DNA from: Candidatus Aenigmatarchaeota archaeon | Lineage (GTDB): Archaea > Aenigmatarchaeota > Aenigmatarchaeia > QMZS01 | Length of the DNA stretch: 5,652 nucleotides | Direction of reading: 5' to 3' | Assembly (NCBI GenBank): GCA_030620695.1 | Contig: JAUXEA010000034.1 | Span: forward strand, 1 to 5,652 | In this document: positions 1 through 5,490 of the stretch, in pieces | How the letters are laid out: every line of letters begins with the position of its first letter | How positions within the stretch are numbered: the first letter of the stretch is position 1 | Program-made: the position numbers and the translations under genes | Notes under the pieces: model-generated | The model's input: only the letters and a program-made list of their open reading frames with translations | Told to the model about the DNA's origin: nothing | Databases searched by the model: none

Positions 1-140
1 TGAAAGAAATCGCGCATTTCTTCCGGAGATATAAGGAATTGCAGGGTAAAGAAGTGAAAATTGTTGGGTGGGAAGACAAAGACAATGCTTTGGCTGAGAT
101 TAAAGAATCTATAGAGAGGTTTAGATCCAAATTTGGTTAA
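1..140 (+). CDS. ppa: Inorganic pyrophosphatase, C-terminal fragment
   Basis: This is the 3' end of a gene whose start lies outside the window. The open frame runs from base 3 (bases 1-2 finish an earlier codon) to a TAA at 138-140 and gives 45 residues. The part EIAHFFRRYKELQGKEVKIV followed by GWED and a lysine/glutamate-rich amphipathic helix matches the C-terminal end of soluble family I pyrophosphatases, where a 'HFF..YK.LE.GK.V.V.GW' stretch precedes the last helix. The enzyme is a cytosolic Mg-dependent hydrolase that converts pyrophosphate to two phosphates and so pulls RNA synthesis and tRNA charging forward. The catalytic aspartates lie upstream and cannot be checked. The stop is one base from the rpo7 ATG, so the two genes are probably co-transcribed. 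The assignment rests on about 45 residues. Confidence 0.78.
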   Translation, partial: KEIAHFFRRYKELQGKEVKIVGWEDKDNALAEIKESIERFRSKFG

Positions 141-141
141 T

Positions 142-699
142 ATGTTTTATTTAGTAGATGTTGAGGAAAAAGTTGGGGTAGAAGCGCAGAAATTGAAGCA
201 GAATATTAAAGAGAGCATAGAAGAGAAACTGGAAGAAATGCATTTAAAAGAGGAAAATGGTGTTTTCCTTGGGGTGGTTGAAATAAAGAATGTTGGTGAA
301 ACCGGAGAAATTCTGCCTGAGAGACCTTACATTTATTTTGATGTTAATTATACAACTTTATTTTTTCAGCCGGTTCAGAATGAAATTGTGGAAGGAACTA
401 TCGCGGAAATTGCAGAATTTGGACCTTTTGTGAGATTAGGCCCAATAGATGCATTTATCCACATTTCACAAATCACAAAAGAAAAATTAACTTATAATCC
501 TGAGCAGGACATTATAACAACCAAAGACGGAAAATTCGTTATAAAAAAAGATGAAAAAGTGAGAGCCCTGGTCGCAAATTCATCAATTTCAGAGGAGAGA
601 ATAAGAGTAAATCTGACAATGAGGCAGGATGGTCTCGGCTTAATTAGACTGCTTGAGAAAGAGAAAAAACTGAAGAAGAAGGAAGAGAAGAAGAAATAG
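142..699 (+). CDS. rpo7: DNA-directed RNA polymerase subunit Rpo7 (RpoE')
   Basis: The 185-residue protein is the archaeal homologue of eukaryotic Rpb7. With Rpo4 it forms the RNA polymerase stalk, which binds emerging RNA and aids open-complex formation and termination. It opens with MFYLVDVEEKV, the hallmark Rpo7 N-terminus. The tip domain spans about residues 1-78 and includes the ILPERPYIYFDVNYTTLFFQ segment. An S1/OB RNA-binding domain follows at about 80-161, with VEGTIAEIAEFGPFVRLGPI, DAFIHISQI and a closing RIRVNLTMRQDGLG. The tail, residues 173-185, is almost all lysine and glutamate. I chose ATG at 142 over the in-frame TTG at 133 because Rpo7 proteins begin at MFYLV. The ATG starts one base after the ppa stop and no Shine-Dalgarno is visible. 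The length is normal for the family (about 180-190). No spt4 gene follows; the next gene is convergent proS, 11 bp away. Confidence 0.95.
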   Translation: MFYLVDVEEKVGVEAQKLKQNIKESIEEKLEEMHLKEENGVFLGVVEIKNVGETGEILPERPYIYFDVNYTTLFFQPVQNEIVEGTIAEIAEFGPFVRLGPIDAFIHISQITKEKLTYNPEQDIITTKDGKFVIKKDEKVRALVANSSISEERIRVNLTMRQDGLGLIRLLEKEKKLKKKEEKKK

Positions 700-710
700 A
701 AGTTATCCCC

Positions 711-2153
711 CTAATAAGCCCTGCCAACATAAACAACACAATTTGATTTTTTTCCGCAGATTATACATTTTCCATTTGATTTTTCAGACTCAGAAAATTT
801 TGTTCCTCTTACTTCGCCCCCTGTTTTTTCTTTTATAATACCAGCGCATTTTTCTCCCTCTTTTTCAACAGAACAGAAATTAACTCTTACAAGTCCTCCC
901 TTATCCTTTAAAATTTTCTCGAGTTCAGAAAAACTATCTGCATCATTAATCATAGAGTTAAAATATTTTTCTGCTCTTGTTCTCAATTCCTCGTACATAT
1001 CCACACTCATTTTTTGAATTTCTTTCACCAGGTCTTCCTGTTTTACAGTTTTCTTCTGACCAAGCCTGTTTACCAGAACAACCTGATTATTTTTAACATC
1101 TTTTGGTCCAATTTCAATCCTGACCGGCACTCCTTTCATCTCCCAATAATAGAATTTTTCCCCTGGCCTTTTTTCAGTGTTATCAATTTCAACCCTGTAT
1201 TCTTTCAGCATATTTTTTATCTTTTTCACGGCTTCCAGAATTTCTGTTTTTGATTCATCAAAAATTATCGGAATTATAATAATCTGAACAGGTGAAATAT
1301 CAAACTGCAGAACCAGACCTTTATTGTCCCCATGAACAGAAATTAAAGCAGACAAAATTCTTGAAATACCTGGTCCGTAACAAGTCTGGTAAGGATATTT
1401 TTCCTCCTCATCTTTATCCGCAAATTTTATATTAAATGCTTTTGCAAATTTCTGGCCAAGATAATGGGTTGAAGGCAACTGCAAAATTCTGCCGTCTGGC
1501 ATTATTGTATCTGCTGTATATGTACTGACAGCCCCCTTGAATTTGTCCCATTCAGGTCTTTTAAAGAAAATAAAAGGAACCCCAAGTTTTTCAAGTAAAA
1601 CTTTCCTGGTAATTTCCATATCCTGTTTTACCTGCTCCAGTGCCTGTTTCTCTGTTTCAAATACATCGTGTGCCTCAATCCACAAAAATTCTCTTCCCCT
1701 GATTAATGGCTTTGTTGCTTTTGTCTCATACCTGTAAACACTGCAACTCTGGTAGCATTTTAATGGAAGGTCAGAATAACTTCTTATCCAGGTAGAATAC
1801 AACTGATAAAATGCTGTTTCGCTTGTTGGCCTTAATGCAAGTTTTTCAATTTTTTTGTCTCCAGCCTTAGTAATCCAGAAAACCTCTGGTTTAAAACCCT
1901 CAACATGCTCTTTTTCAAGTTCAAAGTTTTCAGGAGGAATCACCAAAGGAAACAGAACCGGTTTGTGTCCTGCTTTTTCTAATTCTTCTTCCCAGATTTG
2001 ATAAATCTTTTTTATGAGTTGCATTGCATGCGGTTTGTAAACAAGGAATCCTTTTACATTATATCTCAAATCAACCAAATCAGAAACTTTCAGAATTTCA
2101 TTATACCACTCTGAAAAGTTTTTCTTGTTAATATTGAAAATTTCTTCAACCAT
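711..2153 (-). CDS. proS: Prolyl-tRNA synthetase, archaeal/eukaryotic type
   Basis: This class II synthetase attaches proline to tRNA-Pro in the cytosol. From ATG at 2153 the protein has 480 residues, typical of the archaeal form without the bacterial editing insertion. Visible elements are the motif 1 region near GFLVYKPHAM (35-44), the proline-pocket RPTSET (108-113), motif 2 YRYETKATKP through LIRGREFLWIEAH (140-162), HYLGQKFAKAFNI (230-242) and motif 3 GPGISRILSAL (260-270). An anticodon-binding domain starts near residue 285. The C-terminal domain carries four candidate zinc-binding cysteines at 427, 436, 463 and 466. The protein ends in GRAY; in this subgroup the terminal tyrosine carboxylate reaches into the active site. 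A longer reading from 2201 adds 16 hydrophobic residues. I rejected it because ATG 2153 lies about 22-25 bp after a TATA-like box, which fits a leaderless mRNA. The gene converges with rpo7. Confidence 0.96.
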   Translation of the reverse strand: MVEEIFNINKKNFSEWYNEILKVSDLVDLRYNVKGFLVYKPHAMQLIKKIYQIWEEELEKAGHKPVLFPLVIPPENFELEKEHVEGFKPEVFWITKAGDKKIEKLALRPTSETAFYQLYSTWIRSYSDLPLKCYQSCSVYRYETKATKPLIRGREFLWIEAHDVFETEKQALEQVKQDMEITRKVLLEKLGVPFIFFKRPEWDKFKGAVSTYTADTIMPDGRILQLPSTHYLGQKFAKAFNIKFADKDEEEKYPYQTCYGPGISRILSALISVHGDNKGLVLQFDISPVQIIIIPIIFDESKTEILEAVKKIKNMLKEYRVEIDNTEKRPGEKFYYWEMKGVPVRIEIGPKDVKNNQVVLVNRLGQKKTVKQEDLVKEIQKMSVDMYEELRTRAEKYFNSMINDADSFSELEKILKDKGGLVRVNFCSVEKEGEKCAGIIKEKTGGEVRGTKFSESEKSNGKCIICGKKSNCVVYVGRAY

Positions 2154-2156
2154 TAT

Positions 2157-2209
2157 TTGTTTAGTTAATAAAAATAAAAAGTTTTGGAATGGAAATTTCA
2201 ACTAAACAA
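2157..2209. repeat. Perfect 10-bp inverted repeat around the proS promoter
   Basis: TTGTTTAGTT at 2157-2166 and AACTAAACAA at 2200-2209 are exact reverse complements separated by 33 bp. The arms lie on either side of the putative TATA box at 2171-2181, one between it and the start codon and one upstream. This layout could be a paired operator for a dimeric regulator, or a hairpin in a transcript reading through from uS5. A chance match in AT-rich DNA is not excluded. Confidence 0.4.
2171..2181 (-). promoter_or_regulatory. Putative TATA box of proS
   Basis: Read on the minus strand this is CTTTTTATTTT, an archaeal TATA-box-like element preceded by an A-rich stretch (CCAAAA) that could serve as the BRE. 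Its centre is about 22-25 bp upstream of the A of ATG 2153, the spacing expected if transcription begins at or next to the start codon (leaderless mRNA). Nearby DNA is AT-rich, so a chance match is possible. Confidence 0.5.
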
Positions 2210-2210
2210 T

Positions 2211-2266
2211 TTAAATTTGTGCGGGAGTATTAGCTGATTAACTTTTACACTCCACCTTAAATTTGT
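2211..2266. repeat. Direct repeat and weak hairpin between uS5 and proS
   Basis: TTAAATTTGT occurs exactly twice, at 2211-2220 and 2257-2266, 46 bp apart. Between the copies, GGAGT (2224-2228) and ACTCC (2249-2253) could pair as a 5-bp stem with a 20-base loop. This gap must hold the end of the uL18-uS5 transcript and upstream control of proS. I see no coding frame, box C/D motif or strong terminator here, so the role is unknown and the match may be chance. Confidence 0.2.
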
Positions 2267-2315
2267 TACTTTCTTTGCCCAGCTTTTAATCACATTTGGA
2301 AAATTTATTTAATTC

Positions 2316-3251
2316 CTATACTTTCATCTTGTTCAAATTTCTAAAAGCATCTTTAACAGCATAAACAAAGTTTAATCTTGTTCCTGTCTGCCCCTTTGAT
2401 TTCATTCTAATATCTTCTATCCCTGCCAATTCAAAAACTTTTTTTATTTCGTCTGGAGCACAAAGACCCAAACCTCTTGGTGCAGACATTAATTTAACAA
2501 CAATAGAACCACACTTTCCTTTAACAGTAAATGGAACAGAATGTTCTCTTCCGCATTCACACTCCCATGAACCACAACCTCTTCTCATAGGAAATATATT
2601 CAATCTTGCTTTTATTGTTGCTTTTTTCACGGCTTCTTTATTTGTTAATGCCCTGCCGAACCCAAATCCAATGTAACCCTGCCTGTTCCCAATAACAACC
2701 AGGGCAGACAAATTTACTCTTCTCCCTGACTTATGAACCCTGATTGTTCTGCGAATAGTTCTTCTTTGTATTCCCCCGCCTTTTCCCGGGCTCCCGCCTA
2801 TAAGAATTATTTTCTCTTCCAAATCTGGAATCAAAAAGTCAACAATCTCAGATTCTTTAATTTTGTAACCCAACTCAAAAATCTCATCAATTTTAATTTT
2901 TCCTTCCTTTACTGATTTGCCAAGTTTTGTTTTTGGAATCCATTCTTCCTCACTTGTGCTTTCTATTTTTGGTTTCCATCTTTCTTTCGGTGATCCTGTC
3001 CTATTTTTAGGAATATCTTCTTTTTTTTTGTTCTTTGTTTTATCCGGCAATCCCCCCTTTTTTTCAAAACCGTTCTCTGTTTTTTTAATCTTATTTTTGT
3101 CTGATAACTTGGTATCCTTTTCAGAACCAGGTTCTATTTTTGTTTTATTTGGCAGTTCTTTCATCCTTTTAGAACTTTCTTTAATTTTTACATCTTCTTT
3201 CTTTAACTCTTTTATTTTATCCGTTCCCGTTTGTTTTTTATTTTCTACCAT
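2316..3251 (-). CDS. rps5: 30S ribosomal protein uS5 (S5) with a long lysine-rich N-terminal extension
   Basis: uS5 sits at the mRNA entry side of the small subunit and contributes to decoding accuracy. The family core begins near residue 100 with EEEWIPKTKLGKSVKEGKI. It continues through the S5 N-terminal domain (HKSGRRVNLSALVVIGNRQG, 173-192; YIGFGFGRA), RRGCGSWECECG (223-234), KCGSIVVKLMSAPRGLGLC (246-264) and AGIEDIRMKSKGQTGTRLNF (276-295). A glycine-rich, then arginine-rich loop at 152-171 replaces the shorter linker of many archaea. The protein is 311 residues, against roughly 200-240 for usual archaeal S5. Residues 1-100 are a low-complexity Lys/Glu/Ser/Thr/Pro extension with no family counterpart that I recognise. 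The start at 3251 overlaps the uL18 stop by 14 bp, suggesting translational coupling. No ATG lies between residues 30 and 222, so a shorter start next to the core is unlikely. Confidence 0.96.
   Translation of the reverse strand: MVENKKQTGTDKIKELKKEDVKIKESSKRMKELPNKTKIEPGSEKDTKLSDKNKIKKTENGFEKKGGLPDKTKNKKKEDIPKNRTGSPKERWKPKIESTSEEEWIPKTKLGKSVKEGKIKIDEIFELGYKIKESEIVDFLIPDLEEKIILIGGSPGKGGGIQRRTIRRTIRVHKSGRRVNLSALVVIGNRQGYIGFGFGRALTNKEAVKKATIKARLNIFPMRRGCGSWECECGREHSVPFTVKGKCGSIVVKLMSAPRGLGLCAPDEIKKVFELAGIEDIRMKSKGQTGTRLNFVYAVKDAFRNLNKMKV
3033..3155 (-). repeat. Degenerate repeats in the uS5 N-terminal extension
   Basis: Residues 33-73 of uS5 contain three similar hexapeptides: LPNKTK (33-38), LSDKNK (49-54) and LPDKTK (68-73), spaced 16 and 19 residues apart. 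Each is followed by a charged Lys/Glu stretch. The pattern suggests growth of a disordered tail by internal duplication followed by drift. The similarity is short and could reflect biased composition alone. Confidence 0.4.
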
Positions 3252-3750
3252 ATTTATCTAAAATTTTTTGTTTTACTTCATCAAATTTCTTTGTTACCTC
3301 TTTTGATATATGTTCGCCTTTTATCCTGTTTTCAGACGGAAAATTATCACCAGAGTGAGGAATTTTGAGTTTGGCATCCAAACAACCAAGCAGCACACCA
3401 AAAGTTTTGTTTCCTTTTGTGATTCTTTCTAATCCTAAATCAAGCACCCCCTCATCTATTTTATTACTCCTGCAGACTAAACCAAAAGCGAGTCCGGACA
3501 AGTAAGCACTCGGCAGATTTTTTTTAGAGTATCCCCATCCAAAATCTTTTAATTTTTTAGAAGTATAAGAAATTTTGGTTGCTTCTTTAAATTCTTTTAA
3601 ATCAAATTCAACCAGCTGCAGCTTAATATAATTATTGGATTTCCTGACAACAATTCTCGGCTTCCCGGATTTTAAAAGAGCCAGCCTGCTCTTATAATTT
3701 GTTTTCCTTTCTCTTCTTCTTTTTAATGGCAGAATTTTCCCTCTTGTCAT
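3238..3750 (-). CDS. rpl18: 50S ribosomal protein uL18 (L18)
   Basis: uL18 binds 5S rRNA and helps anchor it in the central protuberance of the large subunit. The 170-residue product has the archaeal/eukaryotic L18 signature: a basic N-terminus with RRRERKTNYKSRLALLKSGK (11-30), PRIVVRKSNNYIKLQLVEFD (31-50), GWGYSKKNLPSAYLSGLAFG (71-90), and IPHSGDNFPSE then NRIKGEHISK (120-140). It is somewhat shorter than many archaeal L18 proteins (about 190-200), with the loss at the C-terminus. I used ATG at 3750. Another ATG at 3754 is in a different frame, and no Shine-Dalgarno is visible. The 3' end overlaps the uS5 start by 14 bp. The usual upstream partners (uL6, eL32, eL19) are absent; tRNA-Asp lies 74 bp upstream instead. 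Confidence 0.95.
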   Translation of the reverse strand: MTRGKILPLKRRRERKTNYKSRLALLKSGKPRIVVRKSNNYIKLQLVEFDLKEFKEATKISYTSKKLKDFGWGYSKKNLPSAYLSGLAFGLVCRSNKIDEGVLDLGLERITKGNKTFGVLLGCLDAKLKIPHSGDNFPSENRIKGEHISKEVTKKFDEVKQKILDKYGRK

Positions 3751-3786
3751 TCATTTAATTAGTTTAAAGTTTTTTAAGTCTTTGAA

Positions 3787-3797
3787 TTATAAAAATA
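3787..3797 (-). promoter_or_regulatory. Putative TATA box for the uL18-uS5 pair
   Basis: On the minus strand this reads TATTTTTATAA, the best TATA-like match between the tRNA-Asp 3' end and the uL18 start. Its centre is about 42 bp before ATG 3750, so transcription would begin about 15 bases before the start codon and leave a short leader. A second AT-rich stretch at 3765-3779 is closer to leaderless spacing but is a weaker match. Confidence 0.35.
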
Positions 3798-3824
3798 GAG
3801 CGTAACTTTCTTATTAGAATAATC

Positions 3825-3938
3825 CGCCTTGGCCGGGATTTTCGAATTGTTTTCTTTCTTAAAAAGAAATAAAACCTTATTTGAACCCGGGTCGCTGGCT
3901 TGACAGGCCAGTATCCTAAACCACTAGACTACCAAGGC
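3825..3938 (-). tRNA. tRNA-Asp (anticodon GTC) with a T-loop intron
   Basis: Read on the minus strand, exon 1 (3938-3880, 59 nt) carries the 5' acceptor strand GCCTTGG, T8, A9, a D-arm with G18G19, the anticodon arm CTGGC-CTGTCAA-GCCAG (anticodon GUC), a 4-base variable loop and T-stem CCGGG with TTCAAA. Exon 2 (3838-3825, 14 nt) supplies T60, CCCGG, the 3' acceptor strand CCAAGGC and discriminator G73. Joined, they give a 73-nt cloverleaf with perfect acceptor, anticodon and T stems. CCA is not encoded; GATT follows, so a CCA-adding enzyme is required. A 41-nt intron interrupts the T-loop between positions 59 and 60. The gene starts 5 bp after the antiporter stop. G73 and GUC are the expected aspartate identity elements. 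Confidence 0.93.
3839..3879 (-). other. Non-canonical tRNA-Asp intron (position 59/60)
   Basis: This 41-nt intron is in the T-loop. Its body folds as a hairpin: GTTTT pairs with AAAAC, then after one mismatch TTTCTT pairs with AAGAAA around a 3-base loop (3849-3875). Next to the exons it forms a relaxed bulge-helix-bulge. The T-stem is the outer helix. Exon TTCA (54-57) faces intron CGAA in three pairs plus an A-C mismatch, and both three-base bulges read AAT. Cutting after the second base of each bulge gives exactly ...TTCAAA|TCCCGG. The bases alone allow the junction to shift by up to three; bulge geometry fixes 59/60. Confidence 0.85.
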
Positions 3939-3943
3939 ATGAG

Positions 3944-5116
3944 TTATTTTACTTTTAAAATTAATAAACCGATTGTAGAGATAATACAGGATGTCAAAAT
4001 AACCGAGAAAACAATATCTGGAAATAAGACTGTCTTTGCGATATTATACTGAATAAATGGAAGAGGGGCGAGAACTGCTGCTGCTAGACCTCTGGGCATC
4101 ATAAAAGCAATTAAATTTTTTTCTTTCTCTTCTTCCACACAATATTTCCCATATATCTTTAATGTCGAAACTCTCACCAATAATAATATGAAAGTCAATA
4201 AAACACCACAAATTAAAATTTCGTAATTTGCTATTGCTACAATAGAACCAAGAACTACAAAGAAAAAAGTTCTTATAATAAAAACAATAAGTCTGTGAAA
4301 AGTATTTGTCATAGGTGTCATTTGCTTTGTGTCTTTCATAAAGAGTATTTTTCCCAGGGAGGTAGCATTTCCCAGAACAACCCCAAAAATCAAAGAAGAA
4401 ATTGCTCCAACCCCACCAGAAAGTTCTGTTAGAGAATATACAAAAAATATCATCCCTACTGTTAATATATAATGATATTCATAACTCTCAATTTTTGGAA
4501 GAATTTTCAGCCAGAATAGCCCAAAAATGAAGCCAATAATTATTGCAACTGAAAAAGAAGATAAAATTATACTGGAAACTTTAATTACAGACTCACTTGA
4601 TAAAATAAGATATTCTATAGATATAATTGCTATAAGAACACAGAGAGCATCTGTAATTACAGATTCTAAAGTTAACAGATATTTTGTATCTTCTGTTATC
4701 TGAAGTCTTGAGACAATAGGAGAAACAACTACAGAGGAACCACCCCCAACAATAGCACCAAGCAAAATTCCCAACTTAAATTCTAAACCAAAAACAAAAA
4801 CAGAAAAAATAGTGGTAACTAAAACAGAGAGAATAAAAACAGAAATAGCCCACAAAGTTGACTTTGGGATCTCCTTAATCAGAGAATAAAATTTTAGTTC
4901 TGTACCAACTTCAAATAAAATAAACATTAATGCCAAAGAAGAAAAAAAAGGCATAACCTGTGAACTAACAACCTCAATTCCAGAAAAATTTAATAACAAA
5001 CCGATTAGGAGGAGAATAATTACATCAGGAAATCTATATCTCTTAAAAATATAGTCTGAGATAAACCCTATAACCAAAATTATCCCAATCAAAAGGAAAA
5101 TAAAAGCAACATCCAT
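3944..5116 (-). CDS. Cation/proton antiporter, CPA superfamily (NhaP/KefB-like membrane domain)
   Basis: This 390-residue integral membrane protein probably exchanges Na+ or K+ for H+ to control pH and ion balance. About 12-13 hydrophobic segments span the length with short loops and no large cytosolic domain. Family landmarks are FEVGTEL (68-74), a small-residue stretch GGGSSVVVSP (124-133), TLESVITDAL (149-158), RTFFFVVLG (282-290) and MMPRGLAAAVLAPLP (339-353). The ESxxTD motif occupies the place of the 'ND' (electroneutral CPA1) or 'DD' (electrogenic CPA2) ion-binding pair: Asp156 is kept and Thr155 stands before it. No C-terminal TrkA-N domain follows, so KefB-type gating by NAD is absent. 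I chose ATG 5116 because the longer frame starts at TTG 5152 and adds only 12 residues. tRNA-Asp follows 5 bp after the stop. The transported ion cannot be told from sequence. Confidence 0.88.
   Translation of the reverse strand: MDVAFIFLLIGIILVIGFISDYIFKRYRFPDVIILLLIGLLLNFSGIEVVSSQVMPFFSSLALMFILFEVGTELKFYSLIKEIPKSTLWAISVFILSVLVTTIFSVFVFGLEFKLGILLGAIVGGGSSVVVSPIVSRLQITEDTKYLLTLESVITDALCVLIAIISIEYLILSSESVIKVSSIILSSFSVAIIIGFIFGLFWLKILPKIESYEYHYILTVGMIFFVYSLTELSGGVGAISSLIFGVVLGNATSLGKILFMKDTKQMTPMTNTFHRLIVFIIRTFFFVVLGSIVAIANYEILICGVLLTFILLLVRVSTLKIYGKYCVEEEKEKNLIAFMMPRGLAAAVLAPLPFIQYNIAKTVLFPDIVFSVILTSCIISTIGLLILKVK
3953..3968 (-). promoter_or_regulatory. Possible TATA element for tRNA-Asp inside the antiporter 3' end
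   Basis: On the minus strand an A/T-only stretch (TTATTAATTTTAAAAG) lies about 15-30 bp before G1 of tRNA-Asp. It overlaps the last antiporter codons. Its position fits an archaeal TATA box, but the alternative is that the tRNA is processed from the antiporter transcript. Confidence 0.3.
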
Positions 5117-5164
5117 AAAATTATTTAAATTAAATATCAATATTATCTTCAAAAGGATGTGGAA

Positions 5165-5172
5165 GTATAATC
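5165..5172 (+). promoter_or_regulatory. Putative TATA box for tRNA-Lys
   Basis: GTATAATC here is centred about 25 bp before G1 of tRNA-Lys (5193), the usual archaeal TATA-to-start distance. The 76-bp region 5117-5192 between the divergent antiporter and tRNA-Lys must hold promoters for both. A second AT-rich stretch at 5173-5182 is too close to serve the tRNA and could face the antiporter. Confidence 0.45.
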
Positions 5173-5207
5173 TTTAATTAAATCTTGATTATGGGCCCGT
5201 AGCTCAG

Positions 5208-5355
5208 TCCTACCCTTTTCTTTCCCGAAGTCAGCCTTTAGAAAAGGCCGACACTCCAAACAGGAAGTTGGTTAATAAAAGTGGGGGTCACCCAAAAGAA
5301 AGGGAGATTCCTCACACGCTAAAGCGTGTTCGAGATAAAAGAAGGGGGGGAGAAA
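5208..5355 (+). other. tRNA-Lys intron 1 (D-loop, position 15/16), 148 nt
   Basis: The bulge-helix-bulge fits as follows. Exon CTC (D-stem) pairs with intron GAG just before the 3' site, the 5' bulge is AGT (cut after AG), the 3' bulge is AAT (cut after AA), and a long inner helix pairs 5209-5222 with 5337-5350 with two mismatches and two G-U pairs. Splicing gives GCTCAG|TCTGGTAGAGC; sequence alone allows a shift of up to two bases. Inside are hairpins GTC-A-GCCTTT/AAAGGC-C-GAC (5230-5252) and ACACGC/GCGTGT (5314-5329). At 148 nt it is long for an archaeal tRNA intron. I see no box C/D motif or coding frame. Confidence 0.85.
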
Positions 5356-5394
5356 TCTGGTAGAGCGACTGGCTCTTAACCAGTAGGTCGCGTG

Positions 5395-5473
5395 GGGACT
5401 CCAAAAATAAGTTAGAGAAGCTTGCCGAGTCAGAGGCAGGGTAAATGATTGAATTTTTTGAAGTTCACGCGAA
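5395..5473 (+). other. tRNA-Lys intron 2 (position 53/54), 79 nt
   Basis: Exon CGCG (5389-5392) pairs with intron CGCG (5468-5471) as the central helix. The 5' bulge is TGG (cut after TG) and the 3' bulge is AAT (cut after AA). The inner helix pairs GGACTCCAAAAA (5396-5407) with 5455-5466, with one G-U and one mismatch. A further hairpin CTTGCC/GGCAGG lies at 5421-5440. The outer helix is absent, making this a relaxed motif. Cutting by the bulge rule restores T-stem GCGTG followed directly by T-loop TTCGAAT. Confidence 0.87.
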
Positions 5474-5490
5474 TTCGAATCGCGCCGGGC

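Noticed and set aside
1014..1253. A 79-residue plus-strand frame (and similar ones at 1537-1737 and 2733-2915)
   Set aside because: All lie antisense inside proS or uS5, resemble no family I know, and have no promoter or start context of their own.
2154..2201. A longer N-terminus for proS starting at 2201
   Set aside because: The extra 16 residues are hydrophobic and not family-like, and they cover the TATA-like box. ATG 2153 gives the usual length and leaderless spacing.
2154..2315. A small protein gene (for example uL30) between uS5 and proS
   Set aside because: The 162 bp are broken by stops in every frame and hold no family-like stretch.
2917..3261. A 114-residue open frame on the plus strand
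   Set aside because: It is the antisense of the low-complexity uS5 extension and uL18 junction. Its Phe/Leu/Ser-rich product is what reversed Lys/Glu codons give, and uS5/uL18 are firmly identified on the other strand.
3811..3822. Palindrome TTATT-AG-AATAA as a terminator after tRNA-Asp
   Set aside because: The stem is five A/T pairs with a two-base loop and no T-tract follows on the minus strand. It is too weak to call.
5117..5152. A longer N-terminus for the antiporter from TTG 5152
   Set aside because: TTG is a weaker start, and ATG 5116 leads straight into the first membrane segment.
5208..5355. Box C/D or H/ACA guide RNA inside tRNA-Lys intron 1
   Set aside because: Some archaeal tRNA introns hold C/D guides, but I see no TGATGA or CTGA boxes here. 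The hairpins do not show a convincing H/ACA pocket with a properly placed ACA.
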